Below, one piece after another: positions 1-8,551 of a stretch of DNA of 64,000 nucleotides. A program made the position numbers and the translations under genes. The stretch lies in the NCBI RefSeq assembly GCF_001483965.1, contig NZ_CP010796.1:1674001-1738000 (forward strand), read 5' to 3'. The stretch comes from Carnobacterium sp. CP1 (GTDB lineage: Bacteria > Bacillota > Bacilli > Lactobacillales > Carnobacteriaceae). The notes under the pieces were generated by a model, which was not told where the DNA came from, did not search any database, and saw nothing but the letters and a program-made list of their open reading frames with translations. Numbering within the stretch: the stretch's first letter is position 1; the number at the start of each line of letters is the position of its first letter.

Positions 1-637
1 CTTTTGACTTCTCTTTAGGCATGCTTTCACCGTTGATAGAAGATTCATCAATTGAGGTGGTGCCCGATAAAATCATTCCGTCAATGGGTACTTGGTCACC
101 ATTTAGTACTTGGAGTTGGTCTCCAACCTTTAACTCGCTGACATCAACGATTTTTGTAGTGCCATCAGTCATGATCAGTCTGGCTGTCGTTGGATTCATT
201 TCAAGTAATTTAGTGATTTCTCTTTTACTTCTTCCCTCAGCGTACTCTTCAAGAAAATGCGCACCCGAAAAGATGAGAATCAATAACGCCCCTTCACTAA
301 ATTGGCCTATGAGGGAAGCGCCTAATGCTGCCAACCCCATCAACATATGCGAGTTGGGCATAAATTTCTTTTGGCTTTTAGAGTTTGCAATCGTTTCTTT
401 GATTCCTTCAAGGATAATAACGTCATAGCCGGCGGTAATAGCAGCCGTCAAAAACAAGACGTTTTTTAACACTAAACTGTCATTTTTTAAAAAGAACGCG
501 ATAAAAAACGCGATTAACCCAATAAAGTATAATACAACCGGCATTTTTCCGTGACTATGCTCATCTTCGTGACTGTGGTCGTGGCTATGAGAATGATCAT
601 GACTTGTGTGCATTTGTTTCTTTTCGGCATTTTCCAT
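1..637 (-). CDS. Heavy-metal P1B-type ATPase, N-terminal part (runs off window)
   Basis: Membrane pump that exports or imports divalent metal (Cd/Zn/Co/Fe type) using ATP. I translated the minus strand from the ATG at 637, which has an AAGGTGA ribosome site just upstream. The first 30 residues are His/Asp rich (repeated HSH/HDH), a likely metal-binding tail. Hydrophobic segments follow at about 32-50, 57-75 and 95-125, then the actuator domain with an INGES motif matching the family's TGES phosphatase loop. The catalytic DKTGT and ATP-binding domains lie outside the window. Metal specificity cannot be told without the CPC-type motif. Regulation is probably by an ArsR-family repressor (see 765-788). 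Confidence 0.9.
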   Translation of the reverse strand, partial: MENAEKKQMHTSHDHSHSHDHSHEDEHSHGKMPVVLYFIGLIAFFIAFFLKNDSLVLKNVLFLTAAITAGYDVIILEGIKETIANSKSQKKFMPNSHMLMGLAALGASLIGQFSEGALLILIFSGAHFLEEYAEGRSKREITKLLEMNPTTARLIMTDGTTKIVDVSELKVGDQLQVLNGDQVPIDGMILSGTTSIDESSINGESMPKEKSK

Positions 638-764
638 TTCTATCACCTTTCTAAAACCTTGTGTATTTTTATACGCTTATTTCAAACTATTCGGCTTACA
701 ACCATCCAGCATTTTGAACTGCATGGCAGTTGGTTTTTTTCGCAAATCGGAACAGTTACGAACT

Positions 765-788
765 ACATATGAACATACACTCATATGT
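765..788. promoter_or_regulatory. Perfect palindromic operator of ArsR/CzrA/CadC type
   Basis: ACATATGA, 8 bases, then TCATATGT: two perfect 8-base arms. The site sits just downstream of the -10 box of the ATPase promoter, covering the expected transcription start. Palindromes with TGAA/TTCA-like arms about this far apart are typical of metal-sensing ArsR-family repressors. No repressor gene is visible in the window. Confidence 0.7.
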
Positions 789-798
789 CTACACTTTT

Positions 799-826
799 AT
801 TATATCCTTTGATTATACTTTGTCAA
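799..826 (-). promoter_or_regulatory. Promoter of the P-type ATPase gene
   Basis: Minus-strand TTGACA (821-826) and TATAAT (799-804) separated by 16 bases, both perfect sigma-A boxes. The palindrome at 765-788 starts about 11 bases downstream, so a bound repressor would block initiation. Confidence 0.85.
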
Positions 827-934
827 CAGAATCAATCTGTTTTCTTATGCCGTTGTTCCAGACCTTAATAACAACCAATGAATTAATACGGTACACGAAT
901 AGATAATTTAAAATAAAGGGTAGAAAATAGAATC

Positions 935-1075
935 ATGTATGTAGGTGTAGTTTTGACAGATAAAACGGTAACAGAGGGAGCAGATATGATCGGTGTTACC
1001 AAACAAACGGTACAATATCATCTAAAGTCTTTGCCGGCAAACTGTACGACAAAGTTCTTTATAAAATCTGCCTAA
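935..1075 (+). pseudogene. Fragment of a plasmid-type helix-turn-helix protein (46 codons)
   Basis: Short frame with a recognisable helix-turn-helix core: VTEGADMIGVTKQTVQYHL, followed by KSLPANCTTK. This resembles the N-terminal HTH of plasmid-associated DUF536-like proteins, which are normally much longer. The frame then runs out of homology and stops. No good ribosome site precedes the ATG. It is best read as the left end of a lost gene; expression is doubtful. Confidence 0.5.
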
Positions 1076-1076
1076 C

Positions 1077-1119
1077 AAAAAAGGCAAGTCACTATAACAT
1101 AGCGACTCACCTTTTTTAT
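1077..1119. terminator. Rho-independent terminator, bidirectional
   Basis: Long imperfect stem (AAAAAGG..GAGTC.CTAT pairing with ATAG.GACT..CCTTTTT) with A/T runs on both sides. It lies 27 bases past the stop codon of the pyruvate oxidase gene and also follows the plus-strand HTH fragment. Confidence 0.85.
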
Positions 1120-1145
1120 TAAACTATAAGTTGTACATCAAAAAA

Positions 1146-2927
1146 TTATTTAGCTAAGATAGATTCTAGACCTTCAGCTTTTAGGTACTCGCTAAATGGT
1201 ACTAATTCTTCAGCTTCATATTTTTCTTTGTAAGCTTTGATTTCTTCTGAACTGTACAATGCAGGGTCTAATTTCAATGTTTCTACTGGAATTGGACGAT
1301 CTTTAGTGATCTTAGCATCGATTACAACTGTTTTACCTTCTTTGTTAGCTTTAATAGCTTCAGCCATTACTTGATCCATGTCTTCGATACGGCTTACTGT
1401 GAAACCAACAGCACCTTGTGCTTCACCAATTTTAGCGTAGTCTACATCAGTAAATTCAGTACCGAAAGTGTTTGTGTTTGTATCTTCGTATTTGTTCTTG
1501 ATGAAACCATACTCAGTGTTAGTGAATACTACGTTGATAACAGGCATGTTGTAACGAACGTTAGTAACAACATCTTGGTAGTTCATAGAGAACGCACCGT
1601 CACCCATTAAGTTAAATACTTGACGTCCAGGGTAAACATTATTAGCTGCAATACCACCTGGAAGTGCGATACCCATTGAAGCAAACAATGGAGAAGTTCT
1701 CCACATGTTTTTAGGAGTCATGTGCAAGTGACGGATAGATGTTTGAGTTGAGTTACCAACATCAATTGAGTAGATTGCATCTTCGTCAGCATATTTGTTG
1801 ATAGCGTTGTATACTTGATAAAGTTGTAAAGCACCAGATTCTTTAGTTTCCAACTTAGTCATGTAGTCACGCCAGTTTTGAACGTTTTTCAAGTTAGCAT
1901 TCCACCAAGCTGATTCTTCAACAGGTGCTACTTTTTCTAGTAATGAATGAACTGCTTCACCAGCATCACCAAGAATAGCAACATCTGCGTTATGGCGTTT
2001 ACCAAGCATTGTTGGGTTGTTGTCGATTTGGATGAATTTTTCAACGCTTCCGAAAGTATTTTCTACTTCAGCAAACGGGAAGTTTGAACCAACGAAAAGA
2101 ACTGTATCTGCTTCTCTAACAGCTTCGTTAGCTGGTTTCCAACCAACACGGTATGTTGAACCAGTTAATCCTTCAAAGTTATAGTCGAAAGTTTCAAAGT
2201 TTTTACCAGTTGTGATAACTGGAGCTTTTAATTTACGAGATAATTCTTGGACTGCTGGACCGTGTCCCATAGTTCCGATACCTGCATAGATAACAGGTCG
2301 TTTAGCGTTGTTTAACACTTCAACAGCTGCGTCGATATCTGCTTCATTGATTGCAGAAGAAACGTAATCACGGTAGCTGTGACCTGAAGAGTAGAATGCG
2401 TCGTTAGCAATTTCGTGGTAACCGAAGTCGCCAGGTACTTCTAATACAGCTACTCCACGTTTAGAGATAGCAGTACGGATTGCGTCGTCGATCAATTTTG
2501 GTAATTGTTCAGCGTAAGCAACACGACGGTTGTATACTGCGATATGGTCGAACATTGGGTTTTGGTTTAATTCTTGGAAAGCATCCATGTTTAGTTCTCT
2601 TTGTGGACGAGATCCTAATATAGCTAAAACTGGTGTGTTATCCATAGCTGCATCGTAAAGACCATTGATTAAGTGAGATGCACCAGGACCACCTGATCCA
2701 ACACACACACCTAATTTTCCGCCGAATTTCCATTGCATTACAGCTGCCATTGCTCCAACTTCTTCATGTTTTACTTGAAGGAATTTAATATCTGTCTCTT
2801 CTTGTTCACCTAAAGCTTCCATTAAAGGGGCTAAAGTTCCCGAAGGAATTCCATAAATTGTGTCTATTCCCCATCCTGCTAACACTTTCAGTGAAGCTGT
2901 ACTAACTTTAGTTTTTCCATCTGTCAT
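1146..2927 (-). CDS. spxB: Pyruvate oxidase (TPP and FAD dependent)
   Basis: Converts pyruvate, phosphate and O2 to acetyl phosphate, CO2 and H2O2 in the cytoplasm. The 593-residue length is normal for the family. The N-terminal TPP PYR domain has the conserved glutamate in KHEEVGA (about residue 55). The central FAD/transhydrogenase-like domain follows, and the C-terminal PP domain has the GDG...N thiamine-diphosphate motif at about residue 441. A strong AGGAGG site precedes the ATG. The gene is monocistronic, with a promoter and candidate CcpA site upstream. Acetolactate synthase is the main alternative, but the overall sequence reads as lactic-acid-bacterial pyruvate oxidase. Catalase at 6006 would remove its peroxide. 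Confidence 0.93.
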   Translation of the reverse strand: MTDGKTKVSTASLKVLAGWGIDTIYGIPSGTLAPLMEALGEQEETDIKFLQVKHEEVGAMAAVMQWKFGGKLGVCVGSGGPGASHLINGLYDAAMDNTPVLAILGSRPQRELNMDAFQELNQNPMFDHIAVYNRRVAYAEQLPKLIDDAIRTAISKRGVAVLEVPGDFGYHEIANDAFYSSGHSYRDYVSSAINEADIDAAVEVLNNAKRPVIYAGIGTMGHGPAVQELSRKLKAPVITTGKNFETFDYNFEGLTGSTYRVGWKPANEAVREADTVLFVGSNFPFAEVENTFGSVEKFIQIDNNPTMLGKRHNADVAILGDAGEAVHSLLEKVAPVEESAWWNANLKNVQNWRDYMTKLETKESGALQLYQVYNAINKYADEDAIYSIDVGNSTQTSIRHLHMTPKNMWRTSPLFASMGIALPGGIAANNVYPGRQVFNLMGDGAFSMNYQDVVTNVRYNMPVINVVFTNTEYGFIKNKYEDTNTNTFGTEFTDVDYAKIGEAQGAVGFTVSRIEDMDQVMAEAIKANKEGKTVVIDAKITKDRPIPVETLKLDPALYSSEEIKAYKEKYEAEELVPFSEYLKAEGLESILAK

Positions 2928-2977
2928 TTAAAAAATCCTCCTAGAGATTAATTTCGCAAAAATAAAATTCAAACACA

Positions 2978-3005
2978 ATTTTACCACGTTTAGATTAATA
3001 ATCAA
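2978..3005 (-). promoter_or_regulatory. Promoter of the pyruvate oxidase gene
   Basis: Minus-strand TTGATT (3000-3005) and TAAAAT (2978-2983) with a 16-base spacer, about 50 bases before the start codon. Confidence 0.65.
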
Positions 3006-3019
3006 AGTTCATTTTCCAT

Positions 3020-3034
3020 TAAATACGTTTTCAT
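3020..3034 (-). promoter_or_regulatory. Candidate catabolite-responsive element (cre) upstream of pyruvate oxidase
   Basis: Minus-strand ATGAAAACGTATTTA fits the Gram-positive cre consensus WTGNAANCGNWNNCW with one mismatch (T for C near the end). It is centred about 55 bases upstream of the predicted transcription start, a position typical of CcpA activation rather than repression. Confidence 0.5.
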
Positions 3035-3182
3035 AAAGAAAAGTAGTTGGATAGTATCATATATCTAGAACCTTATTAGACCAAGATTGTTTTTTTAGTT
3101 TTTTTACTTTAGATTAAAATAAAGATTCGAATAAAGATTGTCCATCTTTGATGTACTAAAAATAAAAAAGGAACAACTAATT

Positions 3183-3355
3183 ATGAAAAAATTAACTTTA
3201 AAAAGTGCCTATTACTAGTAGGTGTATATTTTATTGCTAGCTTATTAACTCAATACTTTGTTAATAATTCAACTGAATTAACAGCTGCTGTTATAGGTGC
3301 AATTGTATTTGCTGTATTTATTTTCATAGGAGAAATGTTATCTAAAAAGATGTAA
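3183..3355 (+). pseudogene. Small two-segment membrane protein, frameshifted
   Basis: An ATG with an AAGGA ribosome site starts MKKLTLK, then the frame hits a stop after 11 codons. Adding one A to the A5 run at about 3200-3204 restores a clean 57-residue protein ending at 3355. It has two hydrophobic segments (about residues 9-26 and 34-50) and a Lys-rich end (EMLSKKM). Small proteins of this type are common in lactic acid bacteria and I cannot name a function. The loss could be a real one-base deletion or a homopolymer sequencing error. Confidence 0.6.
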
Positions 3356-3414
3356 AAAGATAAGGCTGCTCGAATTACTATCTTTACTGTTAATACTAAA
3401 TAAAAAATAATATA

Positions 3415-3581
3415 CGATACATGAAATTAGATAAATTCGTGTATATAAAACCTTATTAAATCAAGGGTATATATACATGGTTTTTTAAGTTAGGAAATCT
3501 GAATATTTTAATCGACATTTATAATAGACAGCGAAAAATAAATCAGATTAATACCTAGTAAATGTTTATTTTGGGTTAGAA
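3415..3581 (+). repeat. Dispersed intergenic repeat, copy 1
   Basis: The 21 bases at 3415-3435 (CGATACATGAAATTAGATAA..) match 10932-10952 at 20 positions. The 20 bases at 3562-3581 match 11011-11030 at 18 positions. The order and strand are the same but the interior spacing differs. No coding potential was seen between the blocks. Confidence 0.5.
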
Positions 3582-3617
3582 CTTAAACTGATCCAAATAA
3601 AATAATAGTGTATTTGG

Positions 3618-3657
3618 AAAAAAAGGTTTAGGACAAAAGTCCTAAGCCTTTTTTTTT
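3618..3657. terminator. Terminator of the cupin gene
   Basis: Stem AAAAAAAGG.TTAGGAC / GTCCTAA.CCTTTTTTT with an AAAA loop and long A and T runs on the two sides. It lies 20 bases past the stop of the minus-strand cupin gene and could act in both directions. Confidence 0.9.
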
Positions 3658-3677
3658 CAATTTAAAACAAATTTATT

Positions 3678-4103
3678 CTAGTCTTGTTCATTAGGATCAT
3701 TACGTGCATCATCATGTGTTTCATGTATAGTACCTGGAATATGATCTGGACCTGCATAAACCGTGTATAGTTTTAAAGGTTTATCACCTGTATTCAAGAT
3801 ATTATGCCACATATCAGCTGGAACAAAAACAGCGTCATCATCTTTAACTTTTTGTTCAAAATTCAAGTTGTCTTCTGTAGGGCCCATTTTACATAGTCCG
3901 TTTCCTTCTTCAATACGAATAAATTGATCAATACCATGGTGAACTTCTAACCCTATATCATCATTAGGCTGGATAGACATAACGGTGACTTGTAATTTTT
4001 CACCCGTCCACATTGTTGTCCGATACCTATCATTTTGGACAGTAGCCTCTTCGATATTCACTATATAAGGTTTTTTTCCATATTTTTTATCGTTAATTTC
4101 CAT
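3678..4103 (-). CDS. Cupin-domain protein
   Basis: 141-residue single-domain cupin. Motif 1 is seen as VHHGIDQFIRIEEGNG (about residues 53-68) with the metal-binding His pair and Glu. Motif 2 is PADMWHNILN (about 96-105) with the third His. Such proteins are often annotated as mannose-6-phosphate isomerase-like, but there is no evidence here for a substrate. A good AAGGAGG site precedes the ATG. The gene stands alone between its terminator and the IS element. The acidic tail (NDPNEQD) is unremarkable. Confidence 0.8.
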   Translation of the reverse strand: MEINDKKYGKKPYIVNIEEATVQNDRYRTTMWTGEKLQVTVMSIQPNDDIGLEVHHGIDQFIRIEEGNGLCKMGPTEDNLNFEQKVKDDDAVFVPADMWHNILNTGDKPLKLYTVYAGPDHIPGTIHETHDDARNDPNEQD

Positions 4104-4211
4104 TTCTTCTTCCTCCTTAGAATAAGTTTCATTTTACAATCATTACAAACTATCTATATGATAACTTTACTAATAACTAAGTTAAAAAGCAAATATTTAA
4201 TATTATATTCA

Positions 4212-4251
4212 AACCTAAATAATTCATAGTTTTTCTGAAAGCTATCTAAAA
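4212..4251 (+). repeat. 40-base perfect inverted repeat, left copy
   Basis: Begins AACCTAAATAATTC and ends AGCTATCTAAAA. The reverse complement occurs perfectly at 10568-10607, so the pair brackets 6.3 kb. Homology ends exactly where the putative left end of the IS element (CCTTACAGTG at 4252) begins. Confidence 0.85.
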
Positions 4252-4366
4252 CCTTACAGTGAAGCCATTATTTCACATATTTTACAACACCCTTTGGGTG
4301 TACAAAAAGAACCCCAATCTGTTATGGTTAAAGTGACTAAACTAAACCATGAAAGGAGTTCTCTCA

Positions 4367-5680
4367 ATGGCTACATTACAGGAAAAACGGATAAATTTCA
4401 ATCCTAAACTAACAGTTTCCAACACTGGTGGTAATCTTTCAACAGATGCCGGATTGATTTTAGTAAAAGAATTTATGGACTCACTTGGATTTTTAGAATT
4501 AGCCAAAAGCTTCCTTCAAATCAAAGAGGACCGGACTTACTGGAGACACGACAATATCTCCTTACTAGAACAACTTCTTTTCCAACTGATCTCTGGCTAC
4601 GCTGCAGATTCATCAGCTAAACTATTGAAGGAAGATCTCATCTTCCAACTTATTTTAAATAAAGAAACTGCTGCTTCACAACCTTCTCTTTCACGTTTCT
4701 GGGACCGAATAGATGAAAAAACGATCCGTCAATTCCAAGATTTGAATCAAGCTTTGATTGATAAAGTACGATTGAAGCGAAACACAACAGAGATGATCAT
4801 TGATTTGGATTCTACTCATTCGGATACTTTTGGAAATCAAGAAGGAACGAACTATAATGCCCACTATCAAACAAACGGTTACCACCCTTTAGTTGCTTTT
4901 GATGGGCTAACGGGCGACTTTTTAAAGGCAGAACTTCGTTCTGGAAATGTTTATACATCAAACGGTGTAAGGGATTTTCTAAGGCCTTTACTCAATCATT
5001 ACAGCCAGAAACTTCCTTGCACAACGATTCTTGTGCGTGGAGACAGCGGCTTTGCGACACCAGAAGTATATGAAACTTGTGAATTGAACGAAAGCTTTTA
5101 TGTGATTCGTCTGAAAGCCAATGCTCAACTAGCAAAGTTAGCAGAATCATTCATTTTAATTGGCGATGATCATCATTGGGAAGAAAAAGAAGTTCACTAC
5201 TATTCTACGTCTTATCGAGCAAAAAGTTGGTCACAAGAACGTCGGGTTTGCATCAAATCAACTAGAGAAGCAGGAGAGCTGATTTTTCGCCATGAATATG
5301 TGATCACCAATTGTTCAGAAAATTTATCCGCTGAAAACATATTTTATACCTATCAAAATCGCGGTACGATGGAGAACTTTATTAAAGAAGCAAAGAATGG
5401 ATTCTATTTTGATAAAACCGATAGCTCAACTTTTCTGGAAAATCATGCTCATATGATGATAAGCCTATTGGCTTACAATATCGTTAACTTTATGCGAACA
5501 CTTTGTTTATCAGCAAAAGAAGCGACACTTCAAATTGATACTCTCCGCTTGCATTTATTTAAAGTAGCAGGAAAATTGGTACGAAGTAGCCGTAGATTGC
5601 TATTAAAACTGAGCACGACTCATGTCTTTCAAGATAGTTTCTATCAGTTGTTAGAAAAAATACAACAACTCTGTTGGTGA
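4367..5680 (+). CDS. IS1380-family transposase (DDE)
   Basis: 437-residue transposase, full length for the family. Recognisable landmarks are the N-terminal GGNLSTDAG block, IIDLDSTHSDTFG holding the first catalytic Asp (about residue 146), LVRGDSGFATPE with the second, and RGTMENFIKEAKNGF with the Glu. The upstream ATG at 4349 lies within the ribosome site region; AAAGGAG is 8 bases before the ATG at 4367, so that start is chosen. The frame is intact, so the element may still be mobile. Confidence 0.9.
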   Translation: MATLQEKRINFNPKLTVSNTGGNLSTDAGLILVKEFMDSLGFLELAKSFLQIKEDRTYWRHDNISLLEQLLFQLISGYAADSSAKLLKEDLIFQLILNKETAASQPSLSRFWDRIDEKTIRQFQDLNQALIDKVRLKRNTTEMIIDLDSTHSDTFGNQEGTNYNAHYQTNGYHPLVAFDGLTGDFLKAELRSGNVYTSNGVRDFLRPLLNHYSQKLPCTTILVRGDSGFATPEVYETCELNESFYVIRLKANAQLAKLAESFILIGDDHHWEEKEVHYYSTSYRAKSWSQERRVCIKSTREAGELIFRHEYVITNCSENLSAENIFYTYQNRGTMENFIKEAKNGFYFDKTDSSTFLENHAHMMISLLAYNIVNFMRTLCLSAKEATLQIDTLRLHLFKVAGKLVRSSRRLLLKLSTTHVFQDSFYQLLEKIQQLCW

Positions 5681-5686
5681 CCATCC

Positions 5687-5712
5687 AAATGAATTTTAAA
5701 AAATTCATTTCT
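5687..5712 (+). terminator. Stem-loop after the transposase
   Basis: AAATGAA..TTCATTT with an A/T-rich centre, just past the transposase stop. The T-tract is weak, so it may serve mainly as an end structure. Confidence 0.35.
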
Positions 5713-5897
5713 TTCAGGGAGTTCGTGCGGCCAAAATTAAGTAATACCCTATCATTCAGCTCATCGTTTTACCTATTTTAACTTTTTCCATCCTTTAATG
5801 AATAAAAAAGTAAATTAATTGGGATGGACAGATAAAAAAAATAACTTTTACAGATAAATTTTAGAAGTATGAATTATTCAGGCTAGTGATATTTTAT

Positions 5898-5912
5898 ATA
5901 AAAACGTTATCT
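5898..5912 (+). promoter_or_regulatory. Candidate cre site upstream of catalase
   Basis: ATAAAAACGTTATCT fits WTGNAANCGNWNNCW with one mismatch (A for G at position 3). It lies 94-108 bases before the catalase ATG. No clean -35/-10 pair could be fixed, so its position relative to the promoter is unknown. The remainder of 5713-6005 is AT-rich with nothing else recognised. Confidence 0.35.
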
Positions 5913-6005
5913 TTTAAACATTTGAACATTTACCTTATTTTTTTGCCTAAAGACCGCTATACTATTAAGAGTACTATTAAATTTAAATGATGAAAGGAAG
6001 ATTAA

Positions 6006-7721
6006 ATGTCTAATCCAATGGACAAGAATGGTTTGAACGGTTCAGAACCTAGTCGCAATCAAACAACAGGAGATCAAAAAGCACTTCATCATCAAAGTGG
6101 TGCACCAGTAAACAATAACTTTGACTCCATGACTGCCGGTAAACGCGGCCCCGCAACTTTTTTAGAGGACGCTTGGTTACAAGAAAAACTAGCAAACTTT
6201 AACCGTGAAGTAATTCCTGAACGTCGTATGCACGCAAAAGGGTCAGGCGCTTTTGGTACCTTTAAAGTTACAAATGATATATCAAAATATACAAAAGCAA
6301 AATTATTTTCAGAAGTTGGGAAAGAAACAGAAATGTTTGCTCGCTTCTCTACAGTAGCTGGTGAACGTGGTGCTGCTGATGCTGAACGTGATATCCGTGG
6401 TTTTGCTTTGAAGTTTTATACTGAAGAAGGTAACTGGGATATGGCTGGTAACAATACGCCAGTATTTTTCATCCGTGAGCCAAAACAATTTATCGATTTG
6501 AACCGCGCAATTAAACGTGATCCACGTACAAACATGCGTAGTGCTAATAACAACTGGGATTTCTGGACATCTCTACCCGAAGCTTTGCTACAAGTCACAA
6601 TCGTGATGAGTGATCGTGGTATTCCTTCATCTTATCGCCATATGCATGGATTTAGTAGCCATGCATATAGCTTGATTAATGAAAATAACGAACGTGTTTG
6701 GGTGAAAATGTTCTTCCGTTCTGAGCAAGGTATCCAAAACTTAACAGACCAAGAATCTGAACAAGTCATTGCAGGAGACCGTGAGTCTCATCAAAACGAC
6801 TTATATAATGCCATTGAACAAGGGCAATTCCCGAAATGGAAGATGTATTTCCAAATTATGACTGAAGAGCAAGCAAAGGCTTGGAAAAATAATCCATTCG
6901 ACCTAACAAAGATGTGGCCGAAAGAAGATTACCCAATCATCGAAGTTGGTGAATTTGAATTAAACCGTAATGCTGCTAACTACTTCCAAGACGTAGAACA
7001 AGTATCATTCTCACCACTTAACGTTGTACCAGGTATCAGTTATTCACCTGACCGTATGCTACAAGCTCGCTTGTTCGGCTATAGTGACGCTGCACGTTAC
7101 CGTATTGGTGTTAATAGCCACCAAATTCCAGTAAATGCACCACGTGGTGTTAAAGACCACCACATCTACCACCGTGATGGCGCTATGCGAGTTGACGGGA
7201 ACGGCGGAAGTGAAGTTCATTACACACCAAACAGTTATGGTAACTGGACTGATAACCGTGAAAACGAAACGCCTGCACAAGATAACGGACCGGTAGCTAC
7301 TTATGATTTCCGTGAAGATGATCATGACTACTACACTCAACCAGGTCAATTATTCCGTGCTATGTCTGCTGAACAACAATTAGTGTTATTTGAAAACACA
7401 GCCCGCAATATGGGAGATGCTACTTTACAAATCAAACACCGTCACATTCGCAATACTTATCAAGCCGACCCAGAATACGGAAAAGGTGTAGCAGCTGCTA
7501 TGAATATCGCTATCAATGATGTCGATGTAACACCAACACCGAATGATTCTCGTAAAGCTTGGGAAGAAGCAAATGCACGTGGTTATGCAGATTTAAATGT
7601 ACCTTCTGAACCAGTTGGTGTACCAGAAACAGCCAAAGACTTAGGTGAAAATGGCCGTGATACAAATGCTGGAGATCCAACAGCTTACTCCGATATCATG
7701 AACGATCCATTTGTCTTATAA
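6006..7721 (+). CDS. katA: Haem catalase
   Basis: Breaks 2 H2O2 into water and O2 in the cytoplasm. The 571 residues are slightly long for a small-subunit catalase, with a polar N-terminal extension of about 40 residues. Active-site His is in [12 protein letters not shown] (about residue 78) and the Asn in [12 protein letters not shown] (about residue 150). The proximal haem-ligand Tyr lies in [12 protein letters not shown] (about residue 360). GAAAGGAAG precedes the ATG. The gene is monocistronic with its own terminator. Many relatives in this order need exogenous haem. It probably protects against peroxide from pyruvate oxidase at 1146-2927. Confidence 0.95.
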   Translation: MSNPMDKNGLNGSEPSRNQTTGDQKALHHQSGAPVNNNFDSMTAGKRGPATFLEDAWLQEKLANFNREVIPERRMHAKGSGAFGTFKVTNDISKYTKAKLFSEVGKETEMFARFSTVAGERGAADAERDIRGFALKFYTEEGNWDMAGNNTPVFFIREPKQFIDLNRAIKRDPRTNMRSANNNWDFWTSLPEALLQVTIVMSDRGIPSSYRHMHGFSSHAYSLINENNERVWVKMFFRSEQGIQNLTDQESEQVIAGDRESHQNDLYNAIEQGQFPKWKMYFQIMTEEQAKAWKNNPFDLTKMWPKEDYPIIEVGEFELNRNAANYFQDVEQVSFSPLNVVPGISYSPDRMLQARLFGYSDAARYRIGVNSHQIPVNAPRGVKDHHIYHRDGAMRVDGNGGSEVHYTPNSYGNWTDNRENETPAQDNGPVATYDFREDDHDYYTQPGQLFRAMSAEQQLVLFENTARNMGDATLQIKHRHIRNTYQADPEYGKGVAAAMNIAINDVDVTPTPNDSRKAWEEANARGYADLNVPSEPVGVPETAKDLGENGRDTNAGDPTAYSDIMNDPFVL

Positions 7722-7762
7722 AATAACCATTACTAATAGTCGTTAATATGCTAAAATATAAT

Positions 7763-7810
7763 AAAAAAATGAGATAATTTTGACTATGCTCAAAGTTATC
7801 TCATTTTTTT
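7763..7810 (+). terminator. Terminator of the catalase gene
   Basis: Perfect 15-base arms AAAAAAATGAGATAA / TTATCTCATTTTTTT with an 18-base loop, 42 bases after the catalase stop. Confidence 0.9.
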
Positions 7811-7830
7811 ATTTTATATAATATTTACCA

Positions 7831-8030
7831 CTAGTGTTGCATTATAGGTTTTTTAATACTTTTGACTAACATTTCTTTGCCCTCTAATAATTCTTTTATA
7901 TTTTTCTTTTCGAAAATTATTGGATAAAGTAAATTTACAAGTCGGATAGTTAGAACAACCATAAAATTTCCCTTTTCCAATATTATTATTCCGATATTTG
8001 GGACAAGTTCCAATAGTGAGGCTATTATCG
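7831..8030 (-). pseudogene. Remnant of a type I/III topoisomerase C-terminal zinc finger
   Basis: One minus frame reads CPKYRNNN then GKFYGCSNYPTCKFT, a topoisomerase C4 zinc-finger signature. The next frame continues NIKELLEGKEMLVKSIKK, typical of what follows in TopB-like proteins. The two parts are joined only through a frameshift at about 7905. The rest of the enzyme is missing. Plasmids of this order often carry topB, so this is probably a relic of integrated plasmid DNA. Confidence 0.55.
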
Positions 8031-8088
8031 ATTTCTTTTACATGGATCTTTATTTAGCTGTTACTAAACGTATTTTGTACTATTTCAA

Positions 8089-8163
8089 TTATTTCTTCCG
8101 CTTATATCTTGTTAAGGTACTTTTGCTAATTCCTGTCATTTTCTCTACCTGTGTATAAGAGTG
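8089..8163 (-). pseudogene. C-terminal HTH tail of a serine resolvase/invertase
   Basis: A minus frame reads YTQVEKMTGISKSTLTRYK then stops. This matches the helix-turn-helix tail of serine recombinases. The catalytic domain is absent. It overlaps in another frame the 3' end of the gene at 8126-8431, suggesting a deletion junction. Confidence 0.5.
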
Positions 8164-8431
8164 AGTCTCCAGTAGTTGCTACGCCTAAAATAAGAGAACT
8201 TCCAACAATTAGTTTAGTCTTGGGATTTACATTACTTACTATCTCACTGGCCTTTTTCAAACTAAAGATATGACTGTCTTTTTCTTTATCAATATTTGCT
8301 TCTTTTAAATGTCTCACAATTGCTCCACTATTGACCTTTCTAACAACACTACCAGACATCCTTGGTATACCTTTTGCAATACCTTCTTGAATATCATCTG
8401 GAAGCTCTAAACCAACCTGCACTACTACCAT
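8126..8431 (-). CDS. Conserved hypothetical protein, possibly with a replaced C-terminus
   Basis: 101 residues. The N-terminal part (MVVVQVGLELPDDI...GSVVR...IVRHLKEAN) looks like a conserved family seen beside mobile DNA in Firmicutes; I do not know its role. A weak hydrophobic stretch (LIVGSSLILGVATT) occurs at about residues 75-88. The start is well supported by AAGGAGG seven bases upstream. The last ten residues are read out of frame through the resolvase tail, so the natural end has probably been lost. Confidence 0.55.
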   Translation of the reverse strand: MVVVQVGLELPDDIQEGIAKGIPRMSGSVVRKVNSGAIVRHLKEANIDKEKDSHIFSLKKASEIVSNVNPKTKLIVGSSLILGVATTGDSLLYTGRENDRN

Positions 8432-8551
8432 GTTTAAACCTCCTTTTTATTAGAAATGAAAAATATTTTAATGATTTTTCTAAAACCTGGATAATAGTAA
8501 TTGTTTAAATTTATTTTTTATTGTTTACAAAATGATATTTTAATTCCATAT

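Larger units (their letters stand above)
4252..5720 (+). mobile_element. IS1380-family insertion sequence (ends approximate)
   Basis: Defined by the intact IS1380-type transposase. The left end is placed at 4252 because a repeat shared with 10568-10607 is cut there. The right end is not resolved: I found no convincing inverted copy of CCTTACAGTG downstream of the transposase. TTTCAGGG at 5710-5720 is only a weak match to its complement. Target duplication was not established. Confidence 0.5.

Noticed and set aside
5680-5760. Right terminal inverted repeat of the IS1380 element
   Set aside because: No stretch matches the complement of CCTTACAGTGAAG well enough; left as unresolved instead of forcing an end.
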